DNA of 64,000 nt from JALRHH01 sp964590315 (GTDB taxonomy: Bacteria > Patescibacteriota > Saccharimonadia > Saccharimonadales > JALRHH01): positions 1-64,000 of the forward strand of contig CAZPVS010000001.1 of the NCBI GenBank assembly GCA_964590315.1, read 5' to 3'. Shown one piece after another: positions 43,396 through 50,820 of the stretch (the first letter of the stretch is position 1; each line of letters begins with the position of its first letter). Below the pieces are notes generated by a model. It was not told the DNA's origin and did not search any database. It was given only the letters and a program-made list of their open reading frames with translations. Made by a program: the position numbers and the translations under genes.

Positions 43396-44374
43396 TAGCG
43401 AGCGTACTATGCCGAAGCCTTTTTTTGTATTGGCACCAATGGATGATGTCACTGACACGGTGTTTCGTCAGATGGTGCAATCAACCGCCGCTCCGGATAT
43501 GTTCTTCACTGAGTTTGTGAATGTGGATGGGCTGCAAAGCCCGGGACGGAGCAAGCTCCTCAAGAAAGTGCGTTTTGTTGCCGCGGAGCAATCACTTGTT
43601 ATTCAGCTGTGGGGCAAGGATCCAGAGAATTTCCGTAAGACCGCGTCGCAAATCGCGGACGGCACATTGGCGCGGGAAGTGGGGCTGCCGGAAGGCATCA
43701 ACTTTATTGGGATTGACCTTAATATGGGGTGTCCTGCCAAATCAGAAGTCAAGAATGGAACCTGCAGCGCCCTTATACTCAATAGGCCGCTCGCACATGA
43801 CATTATTACGGCAACACAAGCCGGAGCCGGTGATATACCGGTGAGCGTCAAAACACGTTTGGGCTGGAGTGAAATTGATCATAGCTGGCTCGAGTTTCTG
43901 CTTGGCCATAAACTTAACATGTTAACTATTCATGGGCGTACTAAAAAGGAAATGAGTAAAGTGCCGGCGCACTGGGACGAGATTGGCATTGTCCGAGCAG
44001 CCCGTGATCGGATTGCACCAGATACCCTTTTGGTTGGGAACGGTGACGTTGCATCTCGCGAACAGGGAGTGCAGCTTGCCATGCACTATGGGCTGGACGG
44101 CATTATGATTGGGCGCGGAGTATTCCATGATCCATATGTGTTTGCTGAGAAATCCCCGTGGCACGAGGTTTCTCGAGAAGATAAAATTGCATTATATCGT
44201 CGTCATGTGGAGCTTTTTGCCCAGTCATGGCAACCAGGCGATCGCCCTATCCATACCCTGAATAAGTTCTGCAAGATCTACGTCAACGGATTTGATGGTG
44301 CCAAGGAGCTACGAGAGCACCTGATGGCCGCAGATTCTACCGATCGGTTGCTCGCCATACTCGCTGAAGCCTAA
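43388..44374 (+). CDS. tRNA-dihydrouridine synthase
   Basis: 328 residues. The TIM barrel opens with FFVLAPMDDVTDTVFRQMVQ; NMGCPAKSEVKNGTCSAL has the catalytic cysteine; LTIHGRTKKEMSKVPAHWDE and LVGNGDVASREQGVQLAMHY, GIMIGRGVFHDPYVF bind FMN and phosphate. It reduces uridines in tRNA D-loops. The usual GxGAAL after the cysteine is GTCSAL, which marks it as divergent from E. coli DusA/B/C. Confidence 0.92.
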   Translation: MSNSERTMPKPFFVLAPMDDVTDTVFRQMVQSTAAPDMFFTEFVNVDGLQSPGRSKLLKKVRFVAAEQSLVIQLWGKDPENFRKTASQIADGTLAREVGLPEGINFIGIDLNMGCPAKSEVKNGTCSALILNRPLAHDIITATQAGAGDIPVSVKTRLGWSEIDHSWLEFLLGHKLNMLTIHGRTKKEMSKVPAHWDEIGIVRAARDRIAPDTLLVGNGDVASREQGVQLAMHYGLDGIMIGRGVFHDPYVFAEKSPWHEVSREDKIALYRRHVELFAQSWQPGDRPIHTLNKFCKIYVNGFDGAKELREHLMAADSTDRLLAILAEA

Positions 44375-44459
44375 AACCGGTGTTTTGTATAGTGAAATTA
44401 TTTACTGAGCTTTTTGTGCTGCCTCGATATAGTGTGTCCAGTAACTAGAGGAGGAAATC

Positions 44460-44831
44460 ATGGCACGAGCACATCACGTACAACCAGTGCAAACCGCATA
44501 TGTCGAACGAGAAGAAGTGACGCCTGCTGACCGCGGCATGAGTGTCGCAGAGCGTATTGTTAACCTTATCGGTGGTATTATTGTCGGCTTGCTGGCACTG
44601 CGATTCTTACTATCGCTCTTTGGGGCGAACAGGGAAAATGTCATTGCAGACTTTATCTATACCACGAGTCAGCCGTTCGCCGCACCATTCTTTGGCCTGT
44701 TTAACTACACGCCACAGTTTGGGGTCGTGCGATTTGAGTTTGAAACTTTGATTGCGATATTGTTCTACGCACTTGCGACAGCAATTATCGCCCGATTAGT
44801 GACTCTTGGTCGCCGTACCGATTCGTACTAG
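44460..44831 (+). CDS. YggT-family membrane protein
   Basis: 123 residues with two hydrophobic segments (IVNLIGGIIVGLLALRFLLS and FETLIAILFYALATAIIARL) around a QPFAAPFFGLF motif typical of YggT proteins, which are linked to osmotic shock and cell-division-site organisation. Strong SD AGAGGAGG before the ATG. Ends at the terminator at 44856. Confidence 0.82.
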   Translation: MARAHHVQPVQTAYVEREEVTPADRGMSVAERIVNLIGGIIVGLLALRFLLSLFGANRENVIADFIYTTSQPFAAPFFGLFNYTPQFGVVRFEFETLIAILFYALATAIIARLVTLGRRTDSY

Positions 44832-44855
44832 TCCAGATACAGCATGTATGCGTTA

Positions 44856-44888
44856 AAACGCCGGTTCTTTATGAGCCGGCGTTTCATT
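44856..44888. terminator. Bidirectional terminator
   Basis: AAACGCCGG (44856-44864) pairs with CCGGCGTTT (44876-44884). It lies between the convergent yggT-like and gltS genes; its T-run is short. Confidence 0.8.
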
Positions 44889-46260
44889 AACCTAGATTAG
44901 AGGACTTAGATAGGGTAGAAGATCGTTTTTTGCCAAGCCGTAGGCCAACAATAACCCAGAATATCGTTACGATAGTTGCACTGATAAGTGCTGGCACCGA
45001 CCCGAATTCGACAATGACGATTGCCGCGGTGGCAGTGACCAGGCCGCCACCCATGAACGGCTCAAAGGCCAGTTGCTTATAGGCAAAACTTTCCTTGATT
45101 TTTAAGGAATTGCTGGGGTCAGCTAGGCGGTTCATGAGCATGCCCGTAGCGGTCATTCCCATTGCCTGTCCATAGTCGGTGATACCGCGTTCGAACCAGT
45201 GGTCTTTGAAATATCGTGGCGCCAGCAACAGGAAGCAGCCGATAATCCAGAGTATGCCGGCAAATCCCAGGGTGATGAATATCGCCAAATTATGACTGAT
45301 GGCATGCAGTGAAACCGTCGCGATGGCACTTGCTATCAACAGGTCAAGCGCAATGGTACTAAATACCTGAGCCGTATGTCGCTGTATGAGATGCTGGTGG
45401 TGGAATTTCCTGAGCGTCAGTTGCAGGATCAAGCCGCCGATCATGGCGAGTGGGAACAAGGGAACGAAAGCAAAGAAGCGCACATCGGTCATCCCTTGCA
45501 GGAGTACATCTTCAATCACAATCAGACCCTTCAACAGTATCCAGCCAATTCCGATGGCAAAGGCAAAGGCCAACGCGTTGATTAGGACGGCTTTCGGATT
45601 GGTGTTGAGCCGTTGGGTGAAAGTCAGGAGATTATAGCCACTGCGCGCAAGATGACGTTGTTGTTCCTTGATGTGTTTCTGATCAGCCCTACTTGAGCGT
45701 CGGCTATGGATGTTGATCATGATGATGCCAGTGAGTACCGCGGTGATGATGCTGAGTGTCGCCAGGCCGAGAGCGATATCCGTGCCGTCCTCCCAGCCGA
45801 GTTTTTCGAAGGTTGGCGCCAGACCTGCAGCGGTACCGTGACCCCCAGCAAAGCTAATCTCAATCAGTGATCCTGCCAACGCCGGAGCACCGAAATACGG
45901 TCCTAGGAACAGAATTGTTAACAGAATACCAATGACGTATTGTCCCCACGCCATTGTATTGCCGAACGCGATCATGGGACCGGCAAGCCGCCACATATCT
46001 TTCCTGTTCGGGATGACACGCCCCAGAAAGAGGCCCGCAAATACGATGCTTATCAGATACTGGGGCAACTGTGCCCATATATCGGTCACTTCTGCCGAGA
46101 TAGTTCCCAGTACCTGAGGCCCAAGCAAGAGGCCACCAATACCTGCGATTAAGGAACTGGGAATGAAAAATCGCTGGAGAAGACCCGAACCTCGTTTAAT
46201 ATAACGAGCGATTATAAGAACTACGGCAAGAACGATGAGACTGTCAACGAATGCTGGCAT
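44887..46260 (-). CDS. gltS: Sodium/glutamate symporter GltS
   Basis: 457 residues, about 12 helices. PSSLIAGIGGLLLGPQVLG, FAGGHGTAAGLAPTFEKLGW and ITDYGQAMGMTATGMLMNRL fit the GltS family, including the glycine-rich pore loops of both halves. It imports glutamate with Na+, which suits an organism unlikely to make amino acids. Before the mobile element arrived, it was directly downstream of the tRNA now at 52388-52463. Confidence 0.92.
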   Translation of the reverse strand: MPAFVDSLIVLAVVLIIARYIKRGSGLLQRFFIPSSLIAGIGGLLLGPQVLGTISAEVTDIWAQLPQYLISIVFAGLFLGRVIPNRKDMWRLAGPMIAFGNTMAWGQYVIGILLTILFLGPYFGAPALAGSLIEISFAGGHGTAAGLAPTFEKLGWEDGTDIALGLATLSIITAVLTGIIMINIHSRRSSRADQKHIKEQQRHLARSGYNLLTFTQRLNTNPKAVLINALAFAFAIGIGWILLKGLIVIEDVLLQGMTDVRFFAFVPLFPLAMIGGLILQLTLRKFHHQHLIQRHTAQVFSTIALDLLIASAIATVSLHAISHNLAIFITLGFAGILWIIGCFLLLAPRYFKDHWFERGITDYGQAMGMTATGMLMNRLADPSNSLKIKESFAYKQLAFEPFMGGGLVTATAAIVIVEFGSVPALISATIVTIFWVIVGLRLGKKRSSTLSKSSNLG

Positions 46261-46329
46261 ATAGACTCATCATAAAGCACCTGAGACCGATGGTGCAAAT
46301 ACTCGCCGCTGCAGGGATAGAGATACTTA

Positions 46330-46347
46330 TGGTGGGGGTGGTAGGAA
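46330..46347 (-). repeat. Copy of the tRNA 3' end (old attachment site)
   Basis: 18 bp identical to 52388-52405, the 3' end of the CAU tRNA including CCA. It marks the outer end of an earlier integration at the same tRNA. 46348-46440 between it and the next terminator has no gene but is rich in short inverted repeats (GGCTACGCC, ACCCAAGC with GCCTGGGT). Confidence 0.85.
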
Positions 46348-46446
46348 AGTTCACGACTGCACCCAGGCTCGGAGTAAACTCCTGCGCTTGGGTTTGTCGA
46401 CCGAACCTCGGCTACGCCGTCCGGTTTGACTCCTGCCCACCTCATA

Positions 46447-46470
46447 GAAAAAGCCCCAGCCAAGGCTGAG
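46447..46470 (-). terminator. Displaced terminator, minus strand
   Basis: On the minus strand, CAGCC-TT-GGCTG is followed by GGGCTTTTT. It directly follows the CCACCA core at 46481-46486 and would have ended the tRNA transcript before the present element inserted. Confidence 0.75.
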
Positions 46471-46480
46471 ACTTATTCTA

Positions 46481-46700
46481 TGGTGGCTTTGTATTCCAAA
46501 GCTCGAACCTATTTTAACACAAGAAACTGATGTGAGCCGCGCCGCCTGCGCGGGCAAGCCCGCGCTCGCCCCACCAGAAAACACCCTTTACAACTAAAAA
46601 GAAATCTAGGCGGGGAAATCAAAAAAATAGGCAAAGGGTTTTTCTGGTGGTGGCGTGTCGCTGCAATCAGTGGGAGTAAGGAGTTTTTAGGGTTGGGAGG
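46481..46700 (+). repeat. 220-bp inverted repeat, left copy (attR side)
   Basis: Exact reverse complement of 50286-50505 over all 220 positions; both flanks diverge at once. It contains CTTTG-GAATA-CAAAG next to the CCACCA core, and a GC-rich block GCGCGGGCAAGCCCGCGC. Confidence 0.95.
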
Positions 46701-46702
46701 TC

Positions 46703-47248
46703 TTACGGCTCATTAAAACTAGAAACGTCTACTGGTTCGTAGCCATATTTATCACGTAATATAGCGAATAGCTCTTCATGTTTCAGACCCGAAAGAATAC
46801 CACCAGCGATTGCATCTTCCAGCGTGACGTCAGCCGAACAGAAGCTGGGCTGACCAAATTTTTCTTGGTCGTCTGTATTTGCAAACTCAAAGTCCACTAG
46901 TACAAGACCGGCGTGCTCCCCGCCGAATACGTCCAGCTCACCTTCGAAGCCCTCGTACGTCAATGGCACGCGCAATTTTTCAATCCTACGCGTAGAAGCA
47001 CCCAAGAGTGCATCGAATTCTTCTTTTGTCAGCCCGATAGTTTCCTCTAGCTGTTGAGACGGATCGTTATCAACAGGTGTTTTTTTGGTGATCTCATACG
47101 TATTGCCTTTTTGACGCAGACGCAGCTTTGGGTGGTCTGATACCTCTGGTATATAAGCATCAATCATACGTGTCGGTTCACCAGATATATACTGCGTGGG
47201 TATCTCTGGGCACAAATACGTTTTTTCAAATTCCATAGAACTAGCCAT
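46703..47248 (-). CDS. CYTH-domain protein (cargo gene)
   Basis: 181 residues. MEFEKTYL is a variant of the ExExK motif opening CYTH domains; LRLRQKGNTYEITKKTP, EETIGLTKEEFDAL, VPLTYEGFEGELDVFGGEHA and LVLVDFEFAN follow in family order. CYTH enzymes act on triphosphates (inorganic triphosphatase, thiamine triphosphatase, class IV cyclase). The motif variant means the exact reaction is open. It begins 3 nt inside the repeat boundary and diverges from the three other cargo genes. Confidence 0.75.
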   Translation of the reverse strand: MASSMEFEKTYLCPEIPTQYISGEPTRMIDAYIPEVSDHPKLRLRQKGNTYEITKKTPVDNDPSQQLEETIGLTKEEFDALLGASTRRIEKLRVPLTYEGFEGELDVFGGEHAGLVLVDFEFANTDDQEKFGQPSFCSADVTLEDAIAGGILSGLKHEELFAILRDKYGYEPVDVSSFNEP

Positions 47249-47350
47249 GATTATAAAAAATCTCCTTTGTTATATTACTTCTTTCATACGGATTTATAAT
47301 CTATATTGTATCATATTTACCCCTGTAATGAGATGAGGTATAGTGAATCC

Positions 47351-48409
47351 ATGAAGAATCTTAAAGTTATTGTGGTTGGCATTGGCAAACAGGCCTCAGA
47401 AGATCATATCCCTGCATTACTGGCGTCTGCTAGCTATGAGCTAGTAGGTCTCATCGAAAAAGATACCAACAAACATCACGAGATAAAGAGACAATATGGC
47501 GTTGCTGTGCATGCATCAATCGAGGAAGCTATCGCCACAGATACGCCCGATATTGCTGTCCTGACTCTGCCGCACAGTGAATACCGACATGCGATAGAGC
47601 TACTCGCCGCAAAAGGCGTTCACATCATCAAAGAAAAGCCATTTGCTGTCAGCCTCGACGAAGCGATACTATATCAACGCTTGATGGAGAAGTATGGCGT
47701 CAGTATTCATGTCACGTTGCAACGACGCTTCAACCCAATATTCACCAGCGTGCCTCAGCTGATACGTTCGATAGGCAAAGTCTTTGCTATTGAGGGTAAA
47801 TATACGTTCAATATCGGCCATTTGGATGAAGGGTGGCGCGCAAACTCTTACCAGTCAGGTGGCGGTGCACTCATTGACATGGGATACCACATCGTGGATC
47901 TACTAGTCTGGTATTTTGATTTGCCGAGTTATATCACAGCATCGACTGCTGATGGTAATCGAGAAGGTCAAAAATATGATGTCGAAGACACTGTATATCT
48001 TAATTTTCGATATGGAGAAGATGATGGAGATTCGATGCTAGGCAATGTCATAGTGAGTCGAGTATTTCCCGAGAAGCAAGAATATTTGCATATGTATGGC
48101 ACGCGAGGTAGTGTGCGCGTAGAACGTGGACGAGTTGAACGTTTTGATATCAATGGTGAACCAGTCGAATCACTTGTACGAGATGGGCAGTGGCCATCCG
48201 CACTAGTTGAGCAATACGAAGTCTTCGCGTATGAGATTACCCACGACAAGGATAGTCGTGCAAACGGGAGAGTGGTGACGTTACACGACCACCTAAAGCA
48301 TATGGCAATCGTAGAAGCCAGCTATCAATCTGCCAGAAGTAAATCAACCACCAACGTGCAAAGCATCTACAATGAACTAGTACGGCAACTACAGGAAAGG
48401 AATGAATAA
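47351..48409 (+). CDS. Gfo/Idh/MocA dehydrogenase (cargo gene)
   Basis: 352 residues. The Rossmann fold begins NLKVIVVGIGKQASEDHIPA; IIKEKPFAVSLDEAI carries the EKP motif, and GGGALIDMGYHIVDLLVWYF the distal catalytic Asp/His segment. It probably oxidises a sugar or cyclitol hydroxyl to a ketone with NAD(P). TATAGT (47339-47344) ends 6 nt before the ATG, so the transcript is leaderless. The aminotransferase follows after 2 nt; the pair suggests a keto-to-amino sugar conversion. Confidence 0.88.
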   Translation: MKNLKVIVVGIGKQASEDHIPALLASASYELVGLIEKDTNKHHEIKRQYGVAVHASIEEAIATDTPDIAVLTLPHSEYRHAIELLAAKGVHIIKEKPFAVSLDEAILYQRLMEKYGVSIHVTLQRRFNPIFTSVPQLIRSIGKVFAIEGKYTFNIGHLDEGWRANSYQSGGGALIDMGYHIVDLLVWYFDLPSYITASTADGNREGQKYDVEDTVYLNFRYGEDDGDSMLGNVIVSRVFPEKQEYLHMYGTRGSVRVERGRVERFDINGEPVESLVRDGQWPSALVEQYEVFAYEITHDKDSRANGRVVTLHDHLKHMAIVEASYQSARSKSTTNVQSIYNELVRQLQERNE

Positions 48410-48411
48410 GC

Positions 48412-49644
48412 ATGAACTTAGCGATTAATGGAGGTGTCCCTGTGTCTGCTGCTCCCCTGTACTTTGACTGGCCGATTATCAACGAGTCTGTTGGACAAGC
48501 AATCATCACGCAGCTCCACGAGAGTATATCGATTTACGATGACTCAGGCATCTTTCAACAATTTGAGACTGAATTTGCAGAATATCATCATATGCCACAT
48601 GCACTGCTTGTTAACTCTGGAACATCGGGTCTACAAAGTGCGTACTACAGTATGATGTTGCAGCCAGGCGATGAAGTAATATGTCCAGTATACACATTCC
48701 ACGCTACAGTCAGTCCGATGATGCATTTTGGTCTCGTACCTACCATGGTTGACTGCGATATGTATGGACAAATTGATCCTGCGCTTATAGAAAAAGCCAT
48801 CACTGATAAAACCAAGGCGGTTATTATCACGCACATGTGGGGCTATGCCGTCGATATCGAGAGAGTTCGTGAAATTTGCGACAGACACAGCCTGCTCCTT
48901 ATCGAAGATTGCTCTCATGCGCATGGTGCAACATTCGGTGGCCAGCCTCTTGGTTCGTTTGGTGATATATCCGTCTGGAGCTTACAGGGTCAGAAAATCA
49001 TCACTGGCGGCGAAGGTGGTATGATGCTATTTAAAAACAAGCAGCACTTCGAACGTGCTGTGCTGTACGGACACTACAATAAGCGCTGCAAACAGCAAGT
49101 TGAAGATGATTCGTTGAAAGCGTATGCGCTGACAGGTGCTGGCCTAAAGCTGCGAGCAAGTACATTAAATGTCGCGATGGCACGGCATTATTTCAATCAA
49201 ATTACTACAATCAACACCGAAAAATCCCAAAATGCGGAGTGTTTTAGTCGTGGCATTCAATTGATTGACGGCATTCAAGTTCTTGGGCCACGACCTCATT
49301 CAACCAATAGCTGGTACGCACAAAATATTATGTACGATGAGGCGGTCGTTGGTGTACCGCGCGAGCGGTTCGTCGCCGCACTCCATGCTGAGGGTCTTGT
49401 GGAAGCCGATATTCCTGACTCAACTGGACCAATTCACCGCGAGCCTTTGTTCAATGAGCCGCACGTTGTTTTCCCATACTTATATAATTCGTCACTTCAC
49501 AACAAGGATCGTACATTTGAACGTGCGGAATCTTTTTATAGTCGGATCATCAAACTACCCGTCTGGACAGCGACTGACAATGCCACTGATCGATATATAG
49601 AGGGATTCAACAAGGTTATCGCCAATATTCATGAGTTACAATAA
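48412..49644 (+). CDS. DegT/DnrJ/EryC1 aminotransferase (cargo gene)
   Basis: 410 residues, PLP fold type I. NSGTSGLQSAYYS binds the cofactor phosphate, IEDCSHAHGA has Asp166, and SLQGQKIITGGEGGM has the Schiff-base Lys195. The substrate-end signature (GEGGMM) and length fit sugar aminotransferases and 3-amino-5-hydroxybenzoate synthase-like enzymes, which also pair with Gfo/Idh/MocA dehydrogenases. It would aminate the ketone made by the preceding enzyme. Overlaps the kinase gene by 14 nt. Confidence 0.9.
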   Translation: MNLAINGGVPVSAAPLYFDWPIINESVGQAIITQLHESISIYDDSGIFQQFETEFAEYHHMPHALLVNSGTSGLQSAYYSMMLQPGDEVICPVYTFHATVSPMMHFGLVPTMVDCDMYGQIDPALIEKAITDKTKAVIITHMWGYAVDIERVREICDRHSLLLIEDCSHAHGATFGGQPLGSFGDISVWSLQGQKIITGGEGGMMLFKNKQHFERAVLYGHYNKRCKQQVEDDSLKAYALTGAGLKLRASTLNVAMARHYFNQITTINTEKSQNAECFSRGIQLIDGIQVLGPRPHSTNSWYAQNIMYDEAVVGVPRERFVAALHAEGLVEADIPDSTGPIHREPLFNEPHVVFPYLYNSSLHNKDRTFERAESFYSRIIKLPVWTATDNATDRYIEGFNKVIANIHELQ

Positions 49645-50299
49645 AGAGGGTTTACTAGTATCATTTGAAGGTCAAGACGGATCCGGTAAATCAACCTTAC
49701 TTGAGCTGGTCGGTGCCGCACTAGAAGAGAATGGGTACGCGGTAGAGATTGTGCCTGAGTTTTCAGAGCGAGTAATTGGCTCCTACCTCGTCAATCAACT
49801 CACTGAAAACAAGTTCTTGCGCATGAATCGTGATGGTACGAGCGCCTTGACAGAGACATTGTATATCGTTGCTGACCTTTACTCGCAAGATGAGTTTGAT
49901 ATCAAGCCAGCGCTTGCTCAAGGAAAAATCGTCTTAAAGGAGAGGCACCTTGATTCGATATTCGCCTGCCAAATTCCAAAAATACTTGCAGACTATCCTG
50001 ATAGAAGAGAGGGTGAACTAACAGGGTGGCTTGACAGTCTTTGTAGTAGTCTAAAAGAGCCTGACTTGACAGTATTTCTTGATGTTCCCGAAATTGAGTT
50101 ACGCAATCGAATAGTCGGTAGAGGTGAAGCTATCAGCGAGAGCGATGTCACCGTATTCAAGTCAAGACAGGCTATATATGACCGAATTGCAGCCACTGGA
50201 ATTAAACGATGGATGAGAGCAGATAATCGGCATAGCCCCGACCGAACAGCAGAAGTCATTATTAGAAAAGTAGAAGAAATCCTTTCCTCCCAACCCTAA
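49631..50299 (+). CDS. Thymidylate-kinase-like P-loop kinase (cargo gene)
   Basis: 222 residues. SFEGQDGSGKSTLLELVGAA is the P-loop of the thymidylate kinase family. The usual DRY region is LKERHLDSIFACQ, and a lid-like RNRIVGRGEAISESD follows. It could phosphorylate dTMP or another small molecule. The C-terminal codons extend 14 nt into the 220-bp repeat (LSSQP), so the gene's end is fixed by the repeat. Confidence 0.82.
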   Translation: MSYNKEGLLVSFEGQDGSGKSTLLELVGAALEENGYAVEIVPEFSERVIGSYLVNQLTENKFLRMNRDGTSALTETLYIVADLYSQDEFDIKPALAQGKIVLKERHLDSIFACQIPKILADYPDRREGELTGWLDSLCSSLKEPDLTVFLDVPEIELRNRIVGRGEAISESDVTVFKSRQAIYDRIAATGIKRWMRADNRHSPDRTAEVIIRKVEEILSSQP

Positions 50300-50505
50300 A
50301 AACTCCTTACTCCCACTGATTGCAGCGACACGCCACCACCAGAAAAACCCTTTGCCTATTTTTTTGATTTCCCCGCCTAGATTTCTTTTTAGTTGTAAAG
50401 GGTGTTTTCTGGTGGGGCGAGCGCGGGCTTGCCCGCGCAGGCGGCGCGGCTCACATCAGTTTCTTGTGTTAAAATAGGTTCGAGCTTTGGAATACAAAGC
50501 CACCA
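50286..50505 (-). repeat. 220-bp inverted repeat, right copy (half of internal attP)
   Basis: Reverse complement of 46481-46700, identical at every position. Joined through CCACCA (50500-50505) to the 106-bp repeat, giving a 320-bp uninterrupted attP region. Confidence 0.95.
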
Positions 50506-50605
50506 AAATGGAACTTTCTGAGATTTGGTCGCCCGAATGGGCGGCTTTTTCTCTGGCCGCGCGCAGCGCGAGCCAGCTGTTTGCTTGGGGGGAATTGGGA
50601 AATTG
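50500..50605 (+). repeat. 106-bp inverted repeat, left copy (other half of internal attP)
   Basis: Exact reverse complement of 52288-52393. It holds a terminator: GCCC-GAAT-GGGC then GGCTTTTT (50531-50550, plus strand). It is followed by a hairpin (50606-50625) and ATTTTTGTTTTG. Confidence 0.95.
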
Positions 50606-50637
50606 ACGCGCCACAGGTGGCGCGTATTTTTGTTTTG
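50606..50637 (+). terminator. Repeat-edge hairpin, left version
   Basis: ACGCGCCAC (50606-50614) pairs with GTGGCGCGT (50617-50625), followed by ATTTTTGTTTTG (50626-50637). The right copy has a different hairpin at the same place followed by the same 12 bases. Confidence 0.8.
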
Positions 50638-50679
50638 TAAGTCGGCATAGCCGACACGCTCCGCGTCTTCGCTTCGTGA

Positions 50680-50795
50680 TATAATGATAAGTGCAATACA
50701 AATCAATCGGCAAAACTTTTCTATTTGAGAACTCAAATAGCCGTTTCGCACAAGTTAGGTTTTGCCTGATTTGTATTGCAGCGAAGCGGCTTTTT
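50680..50795 (+). promoter_or_regulatory. Recombinase promoter and structured leader (putative attenuator)
   Basis: TATAAT at 50680-50685 sets the RNA start near 50692. The leader then pairs GCAATACAAATCA (50693-50705) with TGATTTGTATTGC (50767-50779), and GGCAAAAC (50709-50716) with GTTTTGCC (50759-50766). Inside is CTATTTGAG-AA-CTCAAATAG. Alternatively GCCGTTTCGC (50740-50749) pairs with GCGAAGCGGC (50781-50790), followed by TTTTT: a terminator interlocked with the first stem. This suggests regulated termination before the recombinase. Confidence 0.7.
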
Positions 50796-50820
50796 GAGTG
50801 CAAGTGGAAAGGTGGCGTAT

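Noticed and set aside
46221..46463. 80-residue minus-strand ORF beside the tRNA-end repeat
   Set aside because: It reads through att-site and terminator DNA, has no protein-like composition, and overlaps the start of gltS.
50776..50820. TTG start extending the recombinase by 15 residues
   Set aside because: It lies inside the leader stem and before the TTTTT of the putative terminator; the ATG at 50821 has a better RBS and begins the canonical resolvase strand.
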